DNA of 45,053 nucleotides, from IMG/VR virus record IMGVR_UViG_3300031687_000028, positions 1 through 45,053 of that record; one strand, 5' to 3'. The notes below the pieces were generated by a model. It made no database searches, was not told the origin of the DNA, and was given only the letters and a program-made list of their open reading frames with translations. Of the stretch, positions 15,400 through 23,976 are shown one piece after another. The position numbers and the translations under genes are program-made. How positions within the stretch are numbered: position 1 is the first letter of the stretch; each line of letters starts with the position of its first letter. This stretch comes from a virus.

Positions 15400-18300
15400 A
15401 TGCCAGAAGTTAAAAATATATTTGTCGGGGCTAAGATGAACAAAGACCTTAACCCAAGGATGATATCAAACCAAGAATACGTAGACGCAAGAAACGCAGC
15501 AATAATAAATTCTGAGGGAAGTAATTCGGGTCTATTACAGAATGTTAGTGGTAACACAATAGAAACAGATTTTGGACTAACAGGTGTTAATTTAGAAATA
15601 ATTGGTTTTTACATAGATAGCACAAACAATAGAATTTTTGCTTTTATAACTGACTGGAACGACACATCATCTGATGGACTTTCTCGCTACGCTCCATCAA
15701 CATCAAGTCACTACATTTGCTTATATGACCTTAACTCGTCTCAGGGAACTGTTTTGGTTAGTGGAAGCTTTTTAAACTTTGCAAAAAATAATAGAATACT
15801 TGGTATCAACTTGTTAGAAAACTTACTGTTTTTTACAGACGATAGAAATCAACCAAGAAAAATAAATGTAAATAGTGCTATTGAAAACGCTAACGCAAGA
15901 GCTGGCGGTGCTACTTATGTTTACTACTTAAAAGAAGAAGATATATCTGTTTCTAGGTACTACCCTTGGGAGCCGCTTAGTTTTTTAAAGAACGAAGAAA
16001 CAGAAGTTCCTTATGCCTTACAATTAAACTCAAATTTAAAAATAATTAATACAGTTAATGTAATTGGGGCTGGTGTTGTAGGGTATCCAATAACTGTATA
16101 TACAGGCTCTGGAAATGGGGCTACTTTGGAAGTTTTTTTTACTAATGAATGGGTTAGTAGAGTTACTGTAATTACTTCTGGAGGCCAAGGGTTTAAAGAA
16201 GGAGATACGGTAACTATATCTAGTATTACAGGTCTTACATTAGAAAATCCTATTGTATTAAAAGTGTTAAAAGATAACATTCAAAAAGAGTCTACACTTA
16301 AAGATGTTACATCTAAAAACCTTCCATTAACTATTACGGCTGTAGCAATAGCCCCTATATCGTCAACTTCTTTTACAACTGCAATTGCTGTTAACAATAA
16401 TTTCGTAGGCGCAACAATATCAGTAGTTAATAATAATGGGCAAGAAAGATTTAATGCTTTATCAGGTGTAACTATAACTGCGATATCAGCAGATGGAAAA
16501 ACAATAACGCATACATCAACATCAAATATCTCTCCTACCGACATAGTTACTATTGGGGCAAACCCTTATTATAGTAATACATTTAATGGAGATTCTAATT
16601 TCACATCTGATAAGTTTATAAGATTTAGCTACAGGTTTAAGTACGACAACAATGAATATTCTTTATCTGCACCATTCTCTCAGATTGCATTTATACCAAA
16701 TCAAGATGGTTATTTTTTAGATAAAGTTAGTGTTCCAACTAGAATAGAAGATGATGAAGCAGAATCAGATGAAAACAATGCGGTAAAAAGTACTATCATT
16801 AGCTTTTTTGAAAATAAAATAAATCAAGCTCAGTTAATTATACCCCTGCCAGAAAATATAACAGATGGGTTATCTTTGATTAATATTTTAAAGGTTCAAG
16901 AAATAGATATTTTATACAAAGAGTCAGACAAAACGTCTATTCAAGTCTTAGATACTATATCTAATTTAGATTTAAGACTAGAAGAGTTTGACACTATTGC
17001 GTACACATATTCATCTCAATCACCTGTAAAAACATTACCAACAAATAATTCTACTAGGGCTTCTGACAAAACACCTATCAGAGCTAAAGCTCAAGAAGTC
17101 GCTGGTAATAGAATAATTTATGGTAATTACCTAGTTAGAACGGCAAGACCAAACTCAATAAACTATATCGCTACGACTAGCGAAAAAAATAAATTAGGTA
17201 TCTTTAATTCTTTTAGTGAGCTAGAGTACCCAAATAGCGTATTAAAACAGAATAGGTCTTATAAGGTAGGTATTGTTTTAGCGGATAAATTTGGTAGACA
17301 ATCGGATGTTATTACGTCCGAAAACTCTACGGTGTATTGTGAGTATAGAAATACTCCAGGAGACTTTATAACTAATTCTGCTACTGAAAAAAGCATTTAC
17401 AGAGGAAGCTCTTTAAAGGTAGACTTCATCTCTAAAATACCAGAGTTGCTAGAAGTTCCAGGGTATGCAGGATTATATAGTAACACAAATCCTTTAGGTT
17501 GGTATACCTACAAGGTTGTTGTTCAGCAAAAGGAACAAGACTACTATAATGTGTTTCTACCAACAATCTTAAATAACCATCCTCAAAAAAATACAAATGC
17601 TGACGGAGAACCACCAATCCCAGTACCTATAAAATCAGAAAGCACAGCATTTATAACTTTATTTTCAGACAACATAAACAAGGTTCCTAGAGACTTAAAA
17701 GAAGTTGGGGCGCAAGACTTGCAGTTTTCAAGTTCTGTAAATTTATTCGGCAGGGTTTATAACACTACTTTTACTAACTTAATCCCAACATCTAGGCAGT
17801 TTATTCCAAATACAACACCTGACAAGGTTACATTAATAGGTACTAGAAATGAAATTGGCTTAGATGAAATGATAAATGGAGACCCATATAGTGTCTCCCC
17901 ATTTTATAGTATTCCATCAGTGGGTGTTGGTCCTGTTTTGTCAAGTAAAACAGGTGCAAACCCATACATTGGAGAAGTTGCAACAACAAAAAGAATAGGT
18001 GCAATTGGAGGAGGTGGAGTTTCAACTGATACAGTGAATACTTCCCAAGTTTCCTTTAGTTCAATAAGGCTTAATGTTTATGAAACAGCTCCAGTAGAAT
18101 CTAATTTAGATATATTTTACGAAACAGGAACATCGGGTCTAATATCTGAGCTAAATCAATCAATAGATACAGTTACAACTCAATTAATTCCAAACTCTAT
18201 AGATGGGTGGTCTTTTGATTTAAGTGAATCAACCCCTCCTAATACCGTTATAAGTCTAAACTCTTTTGACATATTAACTGCTCAAGGATTATCTTTGTCT

Positions 18301-19308
18301 GAAAAATCTTTAAACGATGCAAATATAACTTTAACAGGGAAAATTGTTAATGTTATTAACGGTGTTGATAAATCTGTTTTTTCCAATAATCTTTTTGTAT
18401 TAGAACAAGATAATAGTAAAAAATTTAAAATTAAAACTGGACCAAATGCAAACTTTGTATTTATAAGAAATAGTTCTAAGGTTGATAATTGGAAATTTGT
18501 CTTTGAGTTTACAATAGTAGATACATCAATAGTAAAATTAGAAAATCAAAAAACATCTGTAAATATAATACAAGATTATGGATTAAGTGCATTAAAAAAT
18601 GTTTTCCCTATTCTTGTAAGTCCAATTACATCAATTGTTAAATATAAATTAGATTGGGTTTGGCAATATTATATTAATCAAAACAATCAAGGAGATTATA
18701 GATGGATAGACCCAAACGGCCAAGATGAATACAGATTAAATTTTGAAATAACTACAACAGCTTTATTTGGAGGGAATAGCTTAGATTTTACTGATATAGG
18801 CGAATTGGTTGTTAAAAATGGAGCAATTAGCAATAATTTGTTTACAGAAGGAATATCTTATATTTTAGACTCAATTTGGTTCTGGGATGAATGGAGAACA
18901 AGTCCACCTCCACCACAAGCCGATGCCCCCTCTAAATGGGTAGACTTAACAAATCAATCATACATACAAAAAATAAGAGATTCTTCAGGAGGAAGTAATA
19001 TCACAACACCTAGCACTATAGCATATGGGCCTAATACATTTAGGTTAGAACCATTTGGAAATAACAATGTTTCAATCCAAGCCTCAAAACCTCTTTTAAA
19101 ATATATAAACAGAACACAATTTACGCCTGTAGGAGAAACAAAAGATACTGTTTATAAATTAATATTTAAAATTAGAGATTCTTCAAATTCAACAACAAAT
19201 AATTATGGCGCACAAAGCGAAGGGTGGAATAAAATATCTGTATACGTGCGAGTTAATGGGTATAATAATAAAATTATAAGAGGCACAGGAACAAGACCTC
19301 CACTTTAA
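15400..19308 (+). CDS. Large tail protein (tube/nozzle-type), 1302 aa
   Basis: The start MPEVKNIFVGAKMNKDLNPR followed by NQEYVDARNAAIINSEGSNS matches the N-terminus of the large tail protein I know from Bacteroidetes podoviruses, where it builds the distal tail (called stabilization or muzzle protein in crAss-like phages). Much of it is beta-rich. Segments such as NRIFAFITDWNDTSS and LLENLLFFTDDRNQPRKI look like beta-propeller blades, as in T7 gp12-like nozzles. Later regions (about 200-400 and 900-1290) are Ser/Thr/Asn-rich sheets. It ends at TAA 19308 with RGTGTRPPL. The next gene encodes what looks like the remaining part of the same tail machine, so the family's usual single long protein may be split here. 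Confidence 0.75.
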   Translation: MPEVKNIFVGAKMNKDLNPRMISNQEYVDARNAAIINSEGSNSGLLQNVSGNTIETDFGLTGVNLEIIGFYIDSTNNRIFAFITDWNDTSSDGLSRYAPSTSSHYICLYDLNSSQGTVLVSGSFLNFAKNNRILGINLLENLLFFTDDRNQPRKINVNSAIENANARAGGATYVYYLKEEDISVSRYYPWEPLSFLKNEETEVPYALQLNSNLKIINTVNVIGAGVVGYPITVYTGSGNGATLEVFFTNEWVSRVTVITSGGQGFKEGDTVTISSITGLTLENPIVLKVLKDNIQKESTLKDVTSKNLPLTITAVAIAPISSTSFTTAIAVNNNFVGATISVVNNNGQERFNALSGVTITAISADGKTITHTSTSNISPTDIVTIGANPYYSNTFNGDSNFTSDKFIRFSYRFKYDNNEYSLSAPFSQIAFIPNQDGYFLDKVSVPTRIEDDEAESDENNAVKSTIISFFENKINQAQLIIPLPENITDGLSLINILKVQEIDILYKESDKTSIQVLDTISNLDLRLEEFDTIAYTYSSQSPVKTLPTNNSTRASDKTPIRAKAQEVAGNRIIYGNYLVRTARPNSINYIATTSEKNKLGIFNSFSELEYPNSVLKQNRSYKVGIVLADKFGRQSDVITSENSTVYCEYRNTPGDFITNSATEKSIYRGSSLKVDFISKIPELLEVPGYAGLYSNTNPLGWYTYKVVVQQKEQDYYNVFLPTILNNHPQKNTNADGEPPIPVPIKSESTAFITLFSDNINKVPRDLKEVGAQDLQFSSSVNLFGRVYNTTFTNLIPTSRQFIPNTTPDKVTLIGTRNEIGLDEMINGDPYSVSPFYSIPSVGVGPVLSSKTGANPYIGEVATTKRIGAIGGGGVSTDTVNTSQVSFSSIRLNVYETAPVESNLDIFYETGTSGLISELNQSIDTVTTQLIPNSIDGWSFDLSESTPPNTVISLNSFDILTAQGLSLSEKSLNDANITLTGKIVNVINGVDKSVFSNNLFVLEQDNSKKFKIKTGPNANFVFIRNSSKVDNWKFVFEFTIVDTSIVKLENQKTSVNIIQDYGLSALKNVFPILVSPITSIVKYKLDWVWQYYINQNNQGDYRWIDPNGQDEYRLNFEITTTALFGGNSLDFTDIGELVVKNGAISNNLFTEGISYILDSIWFWDEWRTSPPPPQADAPSKWVDLTNQSYIQKIRDSSGGSNITTPSTIAYGPNTFRLEPFGNNNVSIQASKPLLKYINRTQFTPVGETKDTVYKLIFKIRDSSNSTTNNYGAQSEGWNKISVYVRVNGYNNKIIRGTGTRPPL

Positions 19309-19330
19309 TATGATAAGTTAATATAAAAAA

Positions 19331-21016
19331 ATGGGATTTTTAAAAGAAATATTATACTTTAATTCTTTTTTAGTAAAGAAAGTTGTAGAAAATAAACTTA
19401 ACAACACTGCTGGAAAGGCTACTTGGCCCGCTCTTCCTTGGAATCCAGTGGGGTATCCGAAGTTTCCTTTGTTAGCATCGGCCAATCATAACGATGTATC
19501 TTGGTATATTGAAGAGTCAAGGATAAGGGGTGGATACAACAATAAACAGGTAGATTTTGGAGCAAAAGCTTATATAACAGAGTCTGAAGATTCTGAGTTA
19601 AGGCTTATTAATGGATTAATATACTCTGGAATATACAACTCTAGAACTGGAGTCAACGAAACAAATGTTTTTTCTACAGCAGAGAACATAACAAAAGAGG
19701 TTGACCCTAGATATGGTGCAATACAAAAGCTTTACACAACAGACACTAACTTAATAATTTTTCAAGAAGATAAAGTTAGCAATGCTTTAGTTGACAAAGA
19801 CGCTATTTTTACAGCAGACGGAAATCCTGCACTTACAGCATCACAGCTTGTATTAGGGCAAATAAACCAATACTCAGGAGAGTATGGTATAAGTGACAAC
19901 CCTGAATCTTTTGCTTTTAAAGGTAGTAGGATGTATTTCTCAGACAAAAATAGAGGAGCAATAATGAGGCTTTCAAGAGATGGTCTTACAGAAGTAAGTA
20001 GTTATGGTATGAGAGACTACTTCCGTGATACGTTATCAAACATATCTGAAAACTTACAAACTACTCAAATTGAGTTGACAGTAGAGGCTTTTTTAACAAA
20101 CACATTGACATTGTCAAATTTAGACGAGGCTAATAACACTTTTGATAGGGTTCAATACGGAATGTCTTTGTCTGGGGATGGTATACTTCCAGCAGGGCTA
20201 TATATTATAAACGTAGATAAAGTAAACAAAACAATAACACTAAGCGATACTATAACATCAACTATTAATATAGGCTCTACCGTAATACTTTCTAGCTCCG
20301 TAATGGATAGGATTGTGGGTGCGTATGACAACTATTATGATAAGTACGTTGTGTCTATGCAAAATTGGGAATTAACATCTTACTCTTACGAAACTCTTTC
20401 TTTTAACGAAAGCAATAACGGATGGACTAGCTTTTGGGATTACGACCCAAGTTTTGGTGGTACACTAAACAACTCTTATTACACAACAAAAGGAGCTTCT
20501 TTATGGAAACATTACGATGAGAGTGTAATTAATAATAGAGGGACTTTTTATAAAACGTATTATCCAACATCTGTTGAGTTATCATTCAATCCAATGGTGT
20601 CTGTATCTAAAAACTTTCAAACAATTAACTACGAAGGGACTAACGGTTGGCAGGTTGATTATTTCTTATCAGACCCAACAGAGACATTACTTTTAAACAC
20701 TTCAAATAACTCATACAAAGACGAATCTTCTTCAATTAAAAGTTATAATGAAGGAGTTTATTTGGATGCAGGAATTACTCATAGAGTTGGATTTAACTTA
20801 AAAGGAAACAAATATTTTGCTAACTTAGTAAACAAAGGAGTTTTATCTAATAATTTAAATATTCCTCAAGGTCTTCCAGGACAAGTTTTACCAGGAAATA
20901 GTATGAGTGGAATAAAGGGGTTCTACTCTACAGTAAAAATAAGTACAGATAACACAACAGACTTAGGTGGTCAAAAGAATTTATTTGCGGTATCATCAAA
21001 TTTTGTAAAATCTTAA
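19331..21016 (+). CDS. Tail protein, C-terminal partner of the large tail protein, 561 aa
   Basis: The region SRIRGGYNNKQVDFGAKAYI, then NGLIYSGIYNSRTGVNETNV and AIQKLYTTDTNLIIFQEDKV, recalls the C-terminal propeller part of large crAss-type tail proteins, where it lies in one chain with the domain encoded just upstream. Further blades include YGISDNPESFAFKGSRMYFS and SDKNRGAIMRLSRDGLTEVS, a typical propeller repeat. The two genes are 22 bases apart in different frames. In-frame stops lie on both sides (TAA at 19319-19321 before this ATG), so a simple frameshift does not join them. I infer that it forms part of the tail tip or nozzle together with its upstream neighbour. Confidence 0.75.
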   Translation: MGFLKEILYFNSFLVKKVVENKLNNTAGKATWPALPWNPVGYPKFPLLASANHNDVSWYIEESRIRGGYNNKQVDFGAKAYITESEDSELRLINGLIYSGIYNSRTGVNETNVFSTAENITKEVDPRYGAIQKLYTTDTNLIIFQEDKVSNALVDKDAIFTADGNPALTASQLVLGQINQYSGEYGISDNPESFAFKGSRMYFSDKNRGAIMRLSRDGLTEVSSYGMRDYFRDTLSNISENLQTTQIELTVEAFLTNTLTLSNLDEANNTFDRVQYGMSLSGDGILPAGLYIINVDKVNKTITLSDTITSTINIGSTVILSSSVMDRIVGAYDNYYDKYVVSMQNWELTSYSYETLSFNESNNGWTSFWDYDPSFGGTLNNSYYTTKGASLWKHYDESVINNRGTFYKTYYPTSVELSFNPMVSVSKNFQTINYEGTNGWQVDYFLSDPTETLLLNTSNNSYKDESSSIKSYNEGVYLDAGITHRVGFNLKGNKYFANLVNKGVLSNNLNIPQGLPGQVLPGNSMSGIKGFYSTVKISTDNTTDLGGQKNLFAVSSNFVKS

Positions 21017-21030
21017 AAAAATAAAATAAT

Positions 21031-21624
21031 ATGGCAGCAGCAGCAATAGCATCAGGAGTTGTAGGTTTAGCGGGAGTTGGAATTAAATTATACAGCTCAA
21101 TTAAAACTTACGAATCAATGAGAGACCAAGCATCAGACGATGCAGCACACGCAACTCAAATGCGAGAGAAATTAATTCAATTAGAAAATTCTAGGCAAGA
21201 TGTAACAAATCCTTTTGCAAATATTGGAGTAGCAACACAGGCTGCCGAGATTCAAATAGAGCAAACAGACATTGCTTTAGCTAACACCTTAGATGCAATT
21301 AGAGCAACTGGCGGTGCGGCTGGTGGTGCTACTGCACTCGCACAAGCTGCATTGCAAAGTAAAAAAGATGTATCTGCAAATATAGAGCAACAAGAAGCAG
21401 CTAATGAAAAAATGAGGGCAGAAGGAGAATTGTATGCTTTCAATGCTAGAGAAAGAAGAGAGGAGGGTCAGCTTGATAGACAAGCGGATTTAACTGACCA
21501 AGCAAATGCTCAAGAAAGAGCATCTAAGAATAATCAAGTACTAGCTCAACAAGCTATAGGAGACTTAGCAGCAGAAGGCCTTATGGGAGGAGCTTATGGT
21601 TTAAGCTCTATGGGTTCTAAATAA
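21031..21624 (+). CDS. Putative internal virion (ejection) protein, 197 aa
   Basis: The protein opens with an Ala/Gly-rich hydrophobic segment (MAAAAIASGVVGLAGVGIKL). A long helical, Gln/Ala/Glu-rich body follows, with NPFANIGVATQAAEIQIEQT and GGATALAQAALQSKKDVSAN. The end is LAAEGLMGGAYGLSSMGSK. Small helical proteins with one N-terminal hydrophobic segment directly upstream of two much larger internal proteins recall the T7 gp14-gp15-gp16 arrangement. In T7, gp14 enters the outer membrane at infection and helps form the DNA channel. The resemblance is in order and composition, not a demonstrated homology. Sixteen bases separate it from the next gene. Confidence 0.7.
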   Translation: MAAAAIASGVVGLAGVGIKLYSSIKTYESMRDQASDDAAHATQMREKLIQLENSRQDVTNPFANIGVATQAAEIQIEQTDIALANTLDAIRATGGAAGGATALAQAALQSKKDVSANIEQQEAANEKMRAEGELYAFNARERREEGQLDRQADLTDQANAQERASKNNQVLAQQAIGDLAAEGLMGGAYGLSSMGSK

Positions 21625-21639
21625 TAAAAATATAAAAAT

Positions 21640-23970
21640 ATGAGCTATAGAAATCCAAGTTTAAAAGTAGATACAAGTTTAGGAGATGCTTTTATTAAAC
21701 AGATAAAAGGTGTAAGTTCAGGCATAAATACAACTATGTCTAAATATGCCAAAATGGCATCAGAGAATAAACAAAGAAACTTTGAATTAACAAAAAAGAT
21801 AAATCAATACGAATCAGAAGTTTCCTCAAATGTATCAAAAATTGCTACAGAGAATAAAGTGGATGTTGAAAGTTTACTTAGTGGACTTGAGCCAAGAACG
21901 AAGGAGTTCAAACAGGCGGCAGCTAGATACAATATGGCAAAAGAATCATACGAAGGTATGGAGGAAGATGCAATTATAATGAGAGAGTTTGAAAATTTTA
22001 CAAACTACGGATTAGGTCAGCAACTTGCTGCAAAAGAATTTATTTTCTCAACTTTTAACGATGCAATGTTAAAAGGTGGTATGGATGGAAAAGGTGGCTC
22101 TATAAGTTCATCTGTTGACCCACAGTTGTTAGCTATGGTTAATGTAGAAAAACCAGGGAGCAATATTAAAGCAAGAAATAGTTATGAGGTTGTTGGTAAT
22201 GATGTGTTTTATGTTACATCTGGTCCAGAAATAGCACGACTAAATAAAGAGATGGGTATAGAAGGTGACTCCTATAGAGTATCTGCAAAAGAATTACAAG
22301 AGCAAACAACAGCTAAAGGAGCAAGTCCTACCAACTTTCATATTTTTAATACAATAGTAGACTTAGCAGGTGATGGTAGTGAAAATGGAGTTGGAATTAG
22401 TTATCAACTACAACAAGATGAGGTTATAAATAAAGGTGAGTTTACCAAAGAGTACAGTAGAAATTACGGAAAACAATTAAGAAGTGAAAAAGTAGAGGGA
22501 GGTCAAGATATTTCAATATTGGTTGATAGAACAGCGGTAGATATAGATAATGCAACAGCAGCGATAACTCCATCCGTAAACGCAACTATGAATACTTGGT
22601 TTGGATTTAAAGGACCAGAGCTTTTTGACTACATTAGAACTAATGTAAAAGAAACAAGAGAGATTGATGGTAAAAAATACTATGTTCACAAGCCAGTAAA
22701 AGGCAGAAATGAAAAAGGAGAAGTAGAGTATGGGGAAGAGATTTTAATGTCTGAAGATGAGCTTGTTAGGGATTTTGTAAATAATCCAGATGATGGGTAT
22801 AGCGAAGAGATGAAGGATAAAATAAAGAAAGTAGGAGTCGATGATGCTTTAAAAATTTATGGAGCTTTAAACAAACCCAAAGAAACAAAGAGTAATGCTC
22901 CTGAATATGTGAGAGGAAAGGCAAGAAGCCAAACAGCTAAATCTATATCTGCTGAAGTTCAAAAAAATAGCGAACTTGCAACTCAAGGAAGGTATAATGA
23001 GATGGATTTTTCTATGTTAGAAGGAATAAAAAATGGAAGTGCATTTAGAGTAAGAGATGATAATTCTGGAATCGTTGATGTTTATGATAAAAGCGGAAAT
23101 CAAATAGCACAACTTGATTTAAATGACAAAGCAGAGGTAACAGAAAGGAATTTGCTTAATATATTTGACGAAGGAGCTGCAGGTGTTCTTGATTCAGGAG
23201 AAGAAATACCTAAATCTGCTATTATAAAGGACCTTATAAATCCAATAAAAAATGTAGACTCTGATATATCAGAAGAAGATTTTATGGATAACTTATCAGG
23301 TGGTTACTTAAAAAGATTATCTAAGTTAGGTATAGGGTTAGAAGAAACTAATGTTGGAAATGATGCTTTACTTTTAACGAAACCAAATGGTGATGAAGTT
23401 GAGATTGATTTAGAGAAAGGTGGATGGCAAAATGTGTACGCAAGAGAAATGGAAAGTGCCATAAAGATGAGTCCAGAGTATAAAAAGTCTGTTAATGAAG
23501 AAAAAAACCCACCTAAAACAGAAGGTGAAAAGCCTAAAACAGAAGGTGAAAAGCCTAAATTGGGTTTGCTATCATTTTACAATAAACTAAAACAAAGTGA
23601 ATCATCTAACGACACAACAGCTTCAAGAGTAAATAAAACTGGAGATAGATATGTTGGCGAATTGCAGTTTGGCGAGGCGAGATTAAGTGACTACAAAAAA
23701 GCTACTGGAAGTTCATTTGATTTAGATGAGTTTCAAGGAAATCCAAGTCTACAAACAAAGGTTGGACTTTGGCATATTGGGGATATTGATAGATACATAG
23801 ACCAATTAGGTGACTTAGCAAAGGGGTATGACAAAGATGGATTGAGAGCTATAGCTCACTTAGGCGGTAAAGGAGGAATGAAGAAGTGGTTGGAATCAAA
23901 AGGAAAAGCAAACCCATCAGACGAACTAGGAACATCTTTAACTAAATATTACAAAAAGTTCTCGAAATAA
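21640..23970 (+). CDS. Virion protein with C-terminal lysozyme-like domain, 776 aa
   Basis: The first 620 residues are helical and polar with coiled-coil segments (NFELTKKINQYESEVSSNVS) and no obvious enzyme motif. A tandem Pro-Lys-Thr-Glu-Gly linker (about 625-642) leads to a C-terminal domain of about 130 residues. That domain holds LKQSESSNDTTASRVNKTGD and YVGELQFGEARLSDYKKATG, with NPSLQTKVGLWHI further on. This is the layout of lysozyme-superfamily transglycosylases, where the Glu of the 'xESS' motif (about 656) is the general acid and the 'G..QFG' strand lines the cleft. Such domains on internal or tail proteins open the peptidoglycan for DNA delivery. Position between two other internal-protein candidates supports ejection with the genome. 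Confidence 0.72.
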   Translation: MSYRNPSLKVDTSLGDAFIKQIKGVSSGINTTMSKYAKMASENKQRNFELTKKINQYESEVSSNVSKIATENKVDVESLLSGLEPRTKEFKQAAARYNMAKESYEGMEEDAIIMREFENFTNYGLGQQLAAKEFIFSTFNDAMLKGGMDGKGGSISSSVDPQLLAMVNVEKPGSNIKARNSYEVVGNDVFYVTSGPEIARLNKEMGIEGDSYRVSAKELQEQTTAKGASPTNFHIFNTIVDLAGDGSENGVGISYQLQQDEVINKGEFTKEYSRNYGKQLRSEKVEGGQDISILVDRTAVDIDNATAAITPSVNATMNTWFGFKGPELFDYIRTNVKETREIDGKKYYVHKPVKGRNEKGEVEYGEEILMSEDELVRDFVNNPDDGYSEEMKDKIKKVGVDDALKIYGALNKPKETKSNAPEYVRGKARSQTAKSISAEVQKNSELATQGRYNEMDFSMLEGIKNGSAFRVRDDNSGIVDVYDKSGNQIAQLDLNDKAEVTERNLLNIFDEGAAGVLDSGEEIPKSAIIKDLINPIKNVDSDISEEDFMDNLSGGYLKRLSKLGIGLEETNVGNDALLLTKPNGDEVEIDLEKGGWQNVYAREMESAIKMSPEYKKSVNEEKNPPKTEGEKPKTEGEKPKLGLLSFYNKLKQSESSNDTTASRVNKTGDRYVGELQFGEARLSDYKKATGSSFDLDEFQGNPSLQTKVGLWHIGDIDRYIDQLGDLAKGYDKDGLRAIAHLGGKGGMKKWLESKGKANPSDELGTSLTKYYKKFSK
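23512..23553 (+). repeat. Two 21-bp tandem copies encoding a PKTEGEK linker
   Basis: The unit cctaaaacagaaggtgaaaag occurs twice in direct succession and a third begins (cctaaa). It encodes PKTEGEK twice, exactly at the junction between the long helical body and the lysozyme-like domain of the 776-residue protein. The exact DNA identity suggests recent slippage or duplication in a flexible linker. Confidence 0.85.
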
Positions 23971-23976
23971 AATATT

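Noticed and set aside
15171-15557. Antisense open frame of 128 codons across a gene border
   Set aside because: It is a shadow of the + strand genes with hydrophobic, Ser/Leu-rich composition typical of antisense AT-rich frames.
19306-19331. Possible single-base frameshift joining the 1302- and 561-aa tail genes
   Set aside because: TAA at 19306-19308 ends the first frame and TAA at 19319-19321 blocks the second frame upstream of its ATG, so one indel cannot join them cleanly.
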